Positions 12,125 through 29,610 of a DNA stretch of 64,000 bases are shown one piece after another. The stretch comes from Hemibagrus wyckioides (taxonomy: Eukaryota > Chordata > Actinopteri > Siluriformes > Bagridae). The translations under genes were made by a program, and so were the position numbers. The stretch lies in assembly GCF_019097595.1 (NCBI RefSeq), contig NC_080723.1, forward strand, positions 9,836,511 to 9,900,510, written 5' to 3'. The notes under the pieces are model-generated. The model did not search any database and was not told the origin of the DNA. It was given only the letters and a program-made list of their open reading frames with translations. Numbering within the stretch: the stretch's first letter is position 1; every line of letters begins with the position of its first letter.

Positions 12125-12320
12125 TGACATGTCAATGATGAATGTTTTCTTCAAACATTGCCTTCATCAAAAAAAACACCTTTTGCAGCAATTACAGCCT
12201 GGGCATTCTATCTGTCAATTTTTTAAGGTTTCACCCGATGCTTCCTGGAGCATCTCCCACAAGATGGATTGGCTGATGGAGTCTTCCTCCGTAACTGAAA
12301 TCAAGCTGAAATATGGAAAT
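12125..12320. mobile_element. DNA-transposon remnant, family uncertain
   Basis: The words CTTTTGCAGCAATTACAGCCTGGGCATTCTATCTG and CCCACAAGATGGATTGG resemble inner parts of fish Tc1/mariner derivatives, which commonly carry 'GCAGCAATTACAGC'. The fragment has no ends or reading frame that would settle it. Confidence 0.3.
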
Positions 12321-12325
12321 ATGCG

Positions 12326-12327
<2 letters not shown>

Positions 12328-12402
<75 letters not shown>
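12328..12402. repeat. (AT)n microsatellite
   Basis: Perfect alternating run of about 75 bases, abutting an L2 LINE 3' region. Confidence 0.95.
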
Positions 12403-12403
<1 letters not shown>

Positions 12404-12404
12404 T

Positions 12405-13375
12405 TAAAATAAAGTTAACATTAAAGTTGATGTGATGAAATGAGAGGAACCAGACTCAGAAAGGAACCCATCCTCATTCGGGTGACAGTGAACAGTAAGT
12501 AATGTAAATGTTACTGAATAATGTCCTTTCTTTATGAGGAACTATTAGGTCAGTGTAGTTTCTGAGTTTCTTTGATGTTGCAAGCTGACAGATATAACGG
12601 CAGAGATGTGATGTTGTGAAAGTCCCCAAGTGTCTCTGTCCACTGCTGTCTCCACAGATCCATCTCCAGGCTTCTTGAGCACCACCAAGTGACAAGACTC
12701 TGACCATGGGTAGAACCAGTGGTAATAGTAGAAACTCAGAATACTGGGAGCTTGGGAGTGGGATGTATAGCTTGAAAGAGAACTACATAACATGTGTTCA
12801 TATCTTCTGGTTCTAGTTAGGACTCTAGCTGCTGCATTCTGGACTAACTGGAGCTTGTTTATGCTTCTACTGGAACATCCAGACAATAAGGCATTACAAT
12901 AATCCAATCTATAGGTAACAAAAGCATGAACTAGTTTTTCTGCATAATGAAGTGACATTATATTTCTTATCTTAGCAATATTTCTGAGATGAAGGAAGGC
13001 TACCCTAGTGATATTATCTACATGAGCTTCAAACGAGAGACCAGAGTCAATAATCACACCAAGATCTTTTACTGCTGGACAAGATGAAACAGAAAGACCA
13101 TCCACAGTTACTCTGGAACGTGTAAAGGGAAACGTCAGAAATCGGTTGCATCAGTGCATAGAGAACGGTGGCCACCACCTTCAAGATATTTTGTTTAAAA
13201 CAGCATAATTTGAAATTTGAAATTATTTTCTTTCATTATCAAAAAATAAATTTTGTTTATCAGCCACAATTTTTCTTTCATTCGCCTTCAAAAAAGGGAA
13301 GTTTTTGTGCCCCACGCTGTACAATAGTGTGGTCAATGGAGTCAAAAGCTGCACTAAGATCGAGTACCCCAGTGT
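12405..13375 (-). mobile_element. L2/CR1-type LINE fragments (RT C-terminus and 3' UTR)
   Basis: On the minus strand, 13105-12545 encodes the same late reverse transcriptase region as the LINE at 61.1 kb (words such as SCPAVKDLGVIIDSG and LQLVQNAAARVLTRT). The 3' UTR words GAGGAACCAGACTC and CATCCTCATTCGGG follow at 12450-12485. A second piece at 13314-13370 matches the part near 60660, which lies earlier in the element. About 180 unrelated bases separate the two pieces. The copy is 5'-truncated and inactive. Confidence 0.8.
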
Positions 13376-14470
13376 GTCAACTGACAAAAGAGAAAGTTGG
13401 GTAGGAAATAACAACTACTACCCGAAGCATTTAAACAACCGCTCAGTGAAAAGTCGGACAGGGCTAAAGAGCATTGTCTGAGAATATGATTGAAGTACTC
13501 GAGCCGTATATATAATATTCCCTCCCACAAACACTTCATTATCGTGTTTACAGCAGGGGACATTGTCAGTGCAAGTACATCTTGTCTCTAAGCAGAAAAC
13601 GTCGACATACTAATCTTCTTACAAAAGAACATGAAAGTAGAATGAACAGAGCAATGTTTTTTTGAAACAACATTAGTTAGTTTTATTTATGCAGTATGCA
13701 TTTATTTAGTTTTATATACAGTATTTTATATTGAAGGGCAGCTAATTTGATATTTAATTTATTTACATTACATAACACAGTGGCACACTGACTTGTGATA
13801 CAAAATCCAGCAATATTTATTTGTTTGGTTTTCTCTCAAATCCTGCTTTTTCATTTCAAGTGGTTGAGTTTATTTTAAAGAAAGGAAAAGTATTATGCTG
13901 GTTGATCTTATGTTTCTTTTTATGTTGGTGGCCTCTGCCTGAATGTCACCAGCTTTAACTTATTTTTCTTCATTTAAAGATTCATTTTTTGTAAGAGCCA
14001 ACACAAAGTTAACACTGTAATACATGTAGGCAGTGACAGTGACAAGCCTATTCTTTAAATTTGACAATAAGTGTTTTTGTTCTCAGCAACAATTTGTTTA
14101 AGGCCAACTTTTTTACAAATAAATGAAAAGCCTGTTGAAATTAACATCTCCCCTCTTGCTGTATCAGAATCTCACAGTTTAACATCTCACATTTAATTTA
14201 TGATGATCAGTGTCACAATAATGTGTCTATTCCTAAGATCAAGCTTCCTCATTCTTTCAGTTTTTTGATTACATGACCTTGAGAATAACTTGTTTTTAAA
14301 ATAATGTAAATGGTAGAATTATAATGCTATACATTATATGCTGATGTGTGGTATTTCTAGAGTGTTAAAAAGGAAAAAAAACATTAACAATGTATACCGA
14401 ATCTAACCGAAAACCGTGACCACAGGGCCATGATACAAACTGAACCCAGGATTTTGTGAACTGTTCCACC
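13376..14470. other. gene-free AT-rich interval
   Basis: No exon, RNA gene or known repeat is recognised. Confidence 0.4.
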
Positions 14471-14472
14471 TC

Positions 14473-14473
<1 letters not shown>

Positions 14474-14532
<59 letters not shown>
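14474..14532. repeat. (AT)n microsatellite
   Basis: Perfect alternating run directly abutting the MITE that starts at 14533. Confidence 0.95.
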
Positions 14533-14534
<2 letters not shown>

Positions 14535-15063
14535 AAAAAAAATAAGAGAGCACTGCAAAATAATCAGTTTCTTATGTTTTTTCCTTACAGGTACATGTAT
14601 TGGTGAGATGAACAGTTTTGTTTCATTTTTTGTGAACTGCTGACAATATTTCTCCTAAATTCAAAATATAACTATTGTTATTTAGAGTGTATATTTAAAG
14701 GAAATGACAACACATCAAAATAACCCAAGATCATGCAATATTTGCAGAGCTTTAATAACTCAAATAAAACAAAATGCAAATAATTTGTAAACAAATTGTG
14801 TTAATGCTTTGGCTAAATAACATTAAGAAATCAGTATTTGGTGGAATAACACCGATTTACATGCGTTTTAGCTCCATGCTCTGCACCAGTTTTTCACATT
14901 GCTGTTGGGGAAATTTATACCACTCTTTTTTGTAAAAAAGCAAACAGCTCAGCTTTGCTTGATGATTTGTGACCATCCATCTTCCTCTTGATGACATTCC
15001 AGAGGTTTTCAATAGGGTTCAAATCTGGAGATTGGGCAGTGGTCTCTTATTTTTTTCCAGAGC
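14533..15063 (-). mobile_element. non-autonomous Tc1-derived MITE, copy 1
   Basis: About 530 bases bounded by inverted ends: GGAAAAAAAATAAGAG at the left and CTCTTATTTTTTTCC at the right. Minus-strand sequence near 15035-14840 encodes only the end of a Tc1-type transposase, with the PIENLW block that carries the last catalytic Glu. A near-identical copy is at 20905-21430. It is an internal-deletion derivative that would need a transposase from elsewhere. Confidence 0.8.
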
Positions 15064-15199
15064 TAATATAATTTAATATGTGTTAGTTTTCTTATCATGT
15101 GCAGCTTCATGCATATCTGTATGCCTCTTAATGAAAATTATTTCTCTTTGGAAACTTTTATATTTTTCTGAGCAAGCAGGATAACTTACACGCACATGC

Positions 15200-15810
15200 T
15201 CTTCTCACTTTACCTGAGTGCCACCTAGTGGTGCATTAATGTAAGGACATCACACTATTTTGTGAACTATACTGTATGATCGAATCGAGACTTAATAACG
15301 TGATCTTGGGAAGGTCATGAACGAACTCAACAAACGAAGCAAGTCGTTCATTCAGTTCAGATGTGAGCCTTTGTGGTTCAACAACAGGTGAAGGGGGCTG
15401 GAGAGATGCTATGAAGTGAATGTCGCACTTTGGAGAAGTTTTGTACACGAAAGCATAATCATGATTTAAAAGGAGAGTGTGGATCATTTGGTTGGACTTT
15501 CTGATTATGAACGAACTGGTAATTGCCGTCCATGAACGAAACTGTAACATGGAAAACTACTTTATACATGTATGTTATTTATTTATTTATTTATTAATTA
15601 ATTAATTAATTAAAATCAATAATAATATATAATAATAAAATATATAATATCTATATAGTAAAATATAATATCTAATAAGGGACACATTAGCGCTCATGAT
15701 AAGGGTTACTGAACGAATCATTGAACGAATCTTTTTGGTGAACGGAATCAAAAGATTCGACTCACTGATATGAATCTAAACGACCAGCTCTAGCGCTCTT
15801 GTGCAACTAA
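15200..15810. mobile_element. possible hAT-like repeat rich in GAACGAA words
   Basis: GAACGAA or its complement recurs near 15320, 15347, 15507, 15533, 15712, 15724 and 15740, framing a roughly 600-base segment. GAACGAATC-type repeats are common in fish DNA-transposon derivatives. Clear terminal inverted repeats and target duplications were not found. Confidence 0.3.
15217..15234 (-). promoter_or_regulatory. predicted CTCF site
   Basis: CCACCTAGTGG reads CCACTAGGTGGCACT on the minus strand, a close match to the vertebrate CTCF core. Prediction from the motif only. Confidence 0.35.
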
Positions 15811-15944
15811 CTCAGTTGCAGTTACACTACTAATTACTGCTGTTTTTGTTGCTGTTGTACTATGAATATGTTGAATATTTTTTGTATTCATTAATATTTG
15901 GTTTTGTTTTCTTATGTCTGAAAGGGTTTCAAAGATATCTTTAT

Positions 15945-16050
15945 CAACTGCTGGGCCCTTGAGCAAGGCCCTTAACTCTCAATTGCTTAGTTTTATAAAA
16001 ATAAGATAAATTGCATGTCAGTCTGGATAAGGGTGTCCGCCAAATGCCAG
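15945..16050 (+). repeat. fish SINE/LINE tail-like repeat
   Basis: The words TTGAGCAAGGCCCTTAACTCTCAATTGCTTAG and GGATAAGGGTGTCCGCCAAATGCC are diverged copies of a dispersed tail found in many teleost SINEs. No tRNA-like head is visible. Confidence 0.55.
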
Positions 16051-16668
16051 AAATGTATATGTGTCAATGTTTAGATCAATATTATCAATATTACATAAAT
16101 TAACATGCTTTCTTTCTGTTTTGCACCCTTCCACTTCTGCAAGTCCAAGCTCCACCTCTGTCTTCTAACACTGCTCATCTGGACTGTCATTCAAGCTTTC
16201 CTGGTGTGATGTATTGGGTTTCATACTCCTAATTTCTTGGATTACTGTAACAAATAAAGGCTTTTATCTGTCCTAACTGCTGCTTGAATTTCAGAACAAT
16301 TCAATGACAAATTATTAGGCTGTTTGCATACTTTGTGTTTAAAATGTTGTCCCTGAGATGGTCTCTGGATGCATCAGAACCAAGAAACAGGTTATATGCA
16401 CGCAGTGGGCAAAGAATGTTATAGAATATTGCTGTTGTTCTACATGGACGCACTGTTATAAATATGATTTTGTTCTTGCTTGTAACTGCATATCAGATTA
16501 TAAGAATCCACACTGCAGTTTATTTCACTATATATGGGAACAGTAATTCCTGATATTACAGCTTAAATATGTTTTAACATAATTAAATAAACTACAGTAG
16601 TCAATGCCTTTGCCAGTGACAATCTTTCTTTAATACTTTCACAAATATGATTCACAAGTACATCACAA

Positions 16669-16830
16669 TTAACAGCACGTGTTTTTTTGGGTGCCCATTA
16701 TAATGGTTACTGTGATAGTGATAATGAAGCAAATGATGGCAAGCCCGAGAGCAAAGCCGTTGAGACAAAGTGCCTTGGAGCCATACTCCTTCGCTCCGTT
16801 CATGTCTCCAACCATCTTCCGGTCTCTTGA
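16669..16830 (-). CDS. IFITM-like exon 2, orphan
   Basis: The exon begins after a TTTCAG acceptor in phase 0, exactly as in IFITM genes. It encodes SRDRKMVGDMNGAKEYGSKA, then a GFALGL turn and a 20-residue hydrophobic helix, ending GTQKNTCC and a stop. These are the second half of the CD225 domain and the C-terminal membrane anchor. The frame is intact, unlike the copy at 4.6 kb. No first exon is visible upstream to 19.2 kb, although a promoter-like stretch shared with the first pseudogene survives at 17655-17710. It is probably a pseudogene that lost exon 1. A distant or diverged first exon is the alternative. Confidence 0.65.
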   Translation of the reverse strand, partial: SRDRKMVGDMNGAKEYGSKALCLNGFALGLAIICFIITITVTIIMGTQKNTCC

Positions 16831-16919
16831 CTGAAACACGCGCAAGAACAAAAGAAATAAGTGACTTTTTTTGCTCAGACTTTTATTTATTAAAATCAGT
16901 ATAAGGTTTATTGGCAAAG

Positions 16920-19200
16920 TATTTTTTTTTTAACACCCACAAAGAATTTGGTACCAGCCGTTGGTGATCAAAAGTACAGATATAAAATAACTACACTACA
17001 CATTTTTATTTACAAACAATGCTATACAGAAAAAAATTCCAAAATATTACAAGACAGTTTATAAATGTACAGTATACAAGTTATAATATATTTATTAGAC
17101 AAACTAATGCTCACAGAGGAAAATTAACTAAGAAAAAACTTCCTTAAGAAGAAATTAGGTCCATTTTAACAAACACTTGTAGAAAAAGAATCTGACTTGC
17201 AAAATCATTCGTTTTACATAATATAGATTTAAGGAATAATTAAAGGAAATAATTTAACAATAACAAGAAGGAAGAAAGAAGAAGAAGTAGAAGAGACTGT
17301 ACAAAAGCATTTAATGAACTGTAATAGCTATTAATAAAAAAAAGTAAGTGGTATTTATTTATTCTGAGGTTTGTCCTAAAAGTGAAGTTTGCAGAAACGT
17401 TTTAAAAGAATATGCACCCTCTTATCATCAGAAAATGTAGTGTATCAATTCAATGTATTTACATAACACTTCACAATGGACACTGTCACAAAGAAACTTT
17501 ACTGAAATTATTTATCTGGAATTAACAGACCAGAGGTGACAGTAAGACTTTAAAAAAACTCTTGAGTTTGAGTTATTAATCTTGTACAACCATATACTAA
17601 GTTCAGACAATGCCAAGTGATCTTCAGTATTAAGATTATTAAGGGGGCTTGTCCTCCTTTATAACCACTAACCACACTGTTTCAAGTGCAACAACAGAAA
17701 CGGCAAAGACTTTTCTTTATATTTCTTTTTCTTGGAACTGAAAGAACCTTCAGTATAATTTTCTGCAACGTTTCAATTTAATGTCCTAATTTCAAATATA
17801 GCAGGTAGTACATGCCCTGGGAATTCCCAGATTATATTGAAAGCATAGAGTAGGAAATCTATTGTATTCTATTACTGATAAGCAACTAGATAAATTTTAA
17901 TCAAACAAGTAAAAACCTTAGCCAGTTTCATTTATTCAGCCAGAGAAGATTTAAACGAAAGAGATTACGAGATGAAATAAAACATCGAATACGTATAATG
18001 CATAGCAAATTAGGATTTATTGATTTCAATTACAGAACACACAGCAAACTTCCACAGGATAGGATACAGGACAGATAACAGTCCAGGCATTTTGTATGTT
18101 TTTTTTTTTCCAAAACAGTCTTATGAAATACATCCAGTTATAGTAAGTCATGATATATTTGACTTAAGGCACAATTACATTGTGTTCTGATCTTAATTCT
18201 TTTAGTTTTTAAACTCTAAACCATTTCTCTATCCTTATATCAAAGTGATTAAAAAAAAGAAAAAAAACAAAAAAAACAAACAAACATTCTTAGCTGGTAA
18301 AAGGATATTTTTTAATGTCAGCATTAACTAGACATACCCTTCGTAATATTTAACTTCGTAATATTAAAGCAGATACACTTCTAGGGTGTGCCAAGTTACT
18401 GTGGATAGATCATTAGAGGATGGTTTTTCACACAGAGTTTAGATAAAACAGTGTTTTAACCTACAAGAACCTGCAAGCACAAATCTGGCTGTGATGCTGT
18501 GGCAAACAGAAAAACAACAAAACCACTGAACTACTGCGTGTCTGAGCAACATTCCAACATGTGAGCTAATAAAAGACGAGACATGTATATAACAGGACAA
18601 AACAATGCAAGTAGAACAAACTCTTTCAAACAATAAAAGTTGATTATTTTTTCTTTGCAGTGATGACACGTAATTGATAAAGTTTGTTGTTAATGAGACT
18701 GAGGACTGTTTAACTGAGAACATAATAGAAATAATAGAAAAACAAACAAGACTAAAGGGTTTATCCTGCTATGCTGGAAATAAGCCGAAGAATATTGTGC
18801 TTTTAGTTTTCCTTACTGAACTTTTTTTTTTTTTTTTTTACTGAATCTGGACATGCAAAAAAACTAAGAAAGAATTTGTTCAATTACATTTTGTCAGACT
18901 ATATAATTACTTAATGGAAATATCACTTAAGAAAAGCGACTTGGAAAATTAAAGAAATGTGACTTGCACTAGAGTTGTGTGTATTTAGCTAAAATAAGAT
19001 ACTGAAGAAATGTTCATGAGTTGTCTCATGTCTCGAGTCATTTATTTCTTAGTATATAAAAAAAAAATGAAGTGCATCAAGAGATTTCTGACTGCTGAAC
19101 TATGATTAGAGCATAGTTTGTGTGTGTTTTAAATTGTTCTCAAAATTAATCTAATGGAGAATGTTATTCAGTTACACTGGTAATACTTTAGTCTTGAAGC
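16920..19200. other. gene-free interval between IFITM exon and cat
   Basis: AT-rich sequence with poly-A/T tracts (18248-18290, 18823-18839). It includes the IFITM-like leader remnant near 17655-17710 and a reverse-strand GAAAAAGAAA at 17722-17731, which fits the ISRE consensus GAAANNGAAA. A possible cat polyadenylation signal is at 19041-19046. Confidence 0.4.
19041..19046 (-). terminator. candidate cat polyadenylation signal
   Basis: TTTATT on the plus strand reads AATAAA on the minus strand, about 230 bases past the cat stop codon. It is the first such signal found after the stop. Confidence 0.4.
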
Positions 19201-19272
19201 TTAAATGATACAAGAAAGATCAAGTGCTCGCTACATGTGTGGTTTTAAAAGCAACGAGAGAATTTCCACACA

Positions 19273-27187
<7,915 letters not shown>

Positions 27188-27283
27188 CCTTCTTATAACT
27201 CAAAGAAACGCCAAATCCAACAAGAATCGTGATAAGGCTCCTGACCTGCAAGTTGTCTGCCACTGTTTTTGTAAGTTCAGTAA

Positions 27284-27318
27284 GCCCCGCCCCTGATTCA
27301 GTCTCTTATTCTGATTGG
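27284..27318 (-). promoter_or_regulatory. cat proximal promoter: GC box and CCAAT box
   Basis: GCCCCGCCCC at 27284-27293 (an Sp/KLF-type GC box) and ATTGG at 27314-27318 (CCAAT on the minus strand) lie 97-131 bases upstream of the cat start codon. This is a TATA-less housekeeping layout. GC and CCAAT boxes are known in mammalian catalase promoters. Confidence 0.5.
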
Positions 27319-27494
27319 TCACTGAAAGTGGTCATGACCGGGCTTTGTTATTTACAATGAAAAAGAACTCTGGTACGTTTAAATCAAAGGCAGGTTTTCC
27401 TAATTTTGTAAATTTTGGAATAGGCAAATTTTACGCGTATCACTATAGCAAATTTTAACAGTGGCAATCTCGTGTCACTGCGTGCGAGGATGAG

Positions 27495-27556
27495 TGCGCA
27501 TGCGCGGTAAAAAGAGGCTCACGGGTCAAGGTACGCAGATCAGCATTGCGCATGCG
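27495..27556. promoter_or_regulatory. two NRF1-type palindromes upstream of cat
   Basis: TGCGCATGCGC at 27495-27505 and TGCGCATGCG at 27547-27556 match the NRF1 consensus. They sit 308-369 bases upstream of the cat start, in a locally CpG-richer patch. Motif-based prediction. Confidence 0.45.
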
Positions 27557-27694
27557 TGAACTATCGGCCCACTTAAGTAAACATTCCAAATGTCAGAAAA
27601 ACGCGACACAAATCTGGACAGCGAAAGATGAGAATTATACATAATGTCTTTGTATGTTGTAGCCTTACAATTTCCCTTCACTTGAACACAAACC

Positions 27695-27790
27695 TGCTCT
27701 AGCATGACGATGCTCCTGTGCACAAAGCATGCTCCATGAAGACATGGTTTGCCAGTGATGATGTGGAAGATCTCCAGTTCCTCACTTAAT
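27695..27790 (+). mobile_element. short Tc1 remnant
   Basis: GATGCTCCTGTGCACAAAGC and GAAGACATGGTTTGCC match the Tc1 transposase stretch around the second catalytic Asp. About 95 bases survive. Confidence 0.6.
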
Positions 27791-28064
27791 GCTTTTGTGG
27801 TTGAATGAGAAACCCAGCTTTGTAAAACCTGTTAAATTACCAGGGATTTTGCATTGATTGCTCTCAAATTGTGGTTTGATCTTCATCTAGTAACAGTCAG
27901 AGACAAGGGGCAATTTCAATAAGCGAATTATGCACATACAGTAGGAGTTATCAGGTCTTTATCGAGGGTTATTGAGTAATCCTTCACAGTGCAAGCTGGA
28001 AAAGTAAGCAAACCTCTGCACTAAAACCTCCAAAAACTAGTCTGGTATTTGCATTCAGGAGGTT

Positions 28065-28500
28065 GATAGGAAGTTTAGATTAGATTAGATTCAACTTTAT
28101 TGTCATTGCACATAGTTACAAGGCAACGAAATGCAGTTAGCATCTAACCAGAAGTGCAAGTTAGCAGTGCAATATGAACATATATACAGATATGTATATA
28201 AATAAAAGCTAACTTTACATAACTTTACAGCTGGATGGATATGCAGGGAGTATACATACACACACACACCTATATACCTATATGAATATACATATCTATG
28301 TGCAGACTATACAAACGAATGTACAGAGAGTATTTACAGAGACACTGCCGGGTTTATCAGTGTGTGGGGGGAAGTTACTGTCCATGTAAGGAGGTTAGTG
28401 AAGCTGAGTTCACTAAGGTAACCACTGTGGGATAAAAACTGTTCCTTAGCCCGCTGCTTTTGGCTTTTAGGCATCTGAACCTAAGGTTGTTTACTTACAA
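28065..28500 (-). mobile_element. non-LTR retrotransposon 3' fragment, family uncertain
   Basis: On the minus strand it ends GTGCAATGACAATAAAGTTGAATCTAATCTAA, a terminus widespread in fish LINE copies. Plus-strand words GGGATAAAAACTGTTCCTTAGCC are typical of the same group. No intact frame. Confidence 0.5.
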
Positions 28501-28509
28501 ATCTGTTCA

Positions 28510-28810
28510 AAATCTGAAAATAATTCATTATTGTGAACCATGCCTTGATCTTACAGTACCTTATAAGATGCATTATACAGATTCATAAACTTGAAAAAGA
28601 ATTTCACGGCATTTCTAAAGACCTGGCTGTTCAATTTACAATAAGTCACATTGTCTACAACTGGAGGAAAATCAGGAGAAAAAAAGGACTCAAGAATATC
28701 CGCAAAAGACCTGCAGAAAATCTACAAATCTCAAAAATCTTTCTTCATGTGTCCACTAACAGAAAAACAATGAACAAGAATGGTGTTTATGGAAAGACAC
28801 CATGAAGGAA
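28510..28810 (+). mobile_element. possible DNA-transposon N-terminal remnant
   Basis: The open frame 28533-28805 has a basic, helix-turn-helix-like composition (KLEKEFHGISKDLA, then IVYNWRK) reminiscent of Tc1-type DNA-binding domains. The match is weak and there are no ends. Confidence 0.3.
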
Positions 28811-28984
28811 ACCACCAGCTGTCCAGGAAACATTGTCTTAGAAACCTCCTGGATGTTACATAGCTCTAGAATAGCTTTTATAGATCCAGAAAAAAAAGTT
28901 TTTAACTTATTGTAGAAGTGAATTCTTAAATGTTATTGCTTTACAAATATTATCCTGTGGCACTGCACCAGGAGAAGCCATGAA

Positions 28985-29080
28985 TTGTGGATGGGGATAA
29001 TTCAGTGCTTAAGCTGCCGGATTACTGATCAGTAGACCCTGTGCTGCAACTATCCAGCGTTTCTCTCTTCTTGGTGTTAC
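28985..29080 (+). repeat. tRNA-derived SINE head-like fragment
   Basis: AGTGCTTAAGCTGCCGGATTACTGATC resembles the A-box half of common fish tRNA-derived SINEs. The B box is not recognisable. Confidence 0.4.
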
Positions 29081-29322
29081 ATTACACTTAATGCAATTAA
29101 ATGAACAACTTTAAGTCAATACCTTAGTCAGTAAGAATCCTTTATTACTCATTGCACAAGTATTTTATGACTTTTAGATGGACATAAACAGCACATTATT
29201 CTTCTGAAAACTGATATTGTTTGCTGTGTAACATTTTTCCTACTTTTTAAATAGCACATTTACTCTAAAATTTGACATAGGAGACTGGGGTTTAATTATG
29301 TCTGGAAACTACATACATATTA

Positions 29323-29457
29323 CTACAACACTGCAAAAATCACTACCATCAACATTATGAACATTATAAAGGAAATGATGATAAGCGCAAGCACAATGTA
29401 ATTGATAGAACACGCCTTGGAGCCATATGTTTTCGCTGTAATCTTCCAGTATTTGGA
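29323..29457 (-). pseudogene. IFITM-like exon 2 remnant
   Basis: After a TTTCAG acceptor (same phase as the other two copies) the frame reads SKYWKITAKTYGSKACSINY, then a hydrophobic segment and TAG, 44 residues in all. YGSKAC aligns with the family, but four residues of the VGD region are missing and the conserved GFALGL turn is now YIVLAL. No first exon is visible upstream. It is likely dead, the most diverged of the three copies. Confidence 0.65.
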
Positions 29458-29572
29458 CTGAAACAGACACAAAGACAATTAAAAAAAAGATATTTCACAA
29501 CCACAAAAGGATACTACATTTATAGCAAATATTCAAATAGTTAGGACTTTTAATACTGATAAAAAAAATACA

Positions 29573-29573
29573 C

Positions 29574-29609
<36 letters not shown>
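29573..29609. repeat. (ATA)n microsatellite
   Basis: About 12 perfect units, seen directly. Confidence 0.95.

Positions 29610-29610
<1 letters not shown>

Noticed and set aside
12129..12407. 92-residue plus-strand open frame ending in a YI repeat
   Set aside because: The tail is translated AT microsatellite, and the start lies in transposon remnant.
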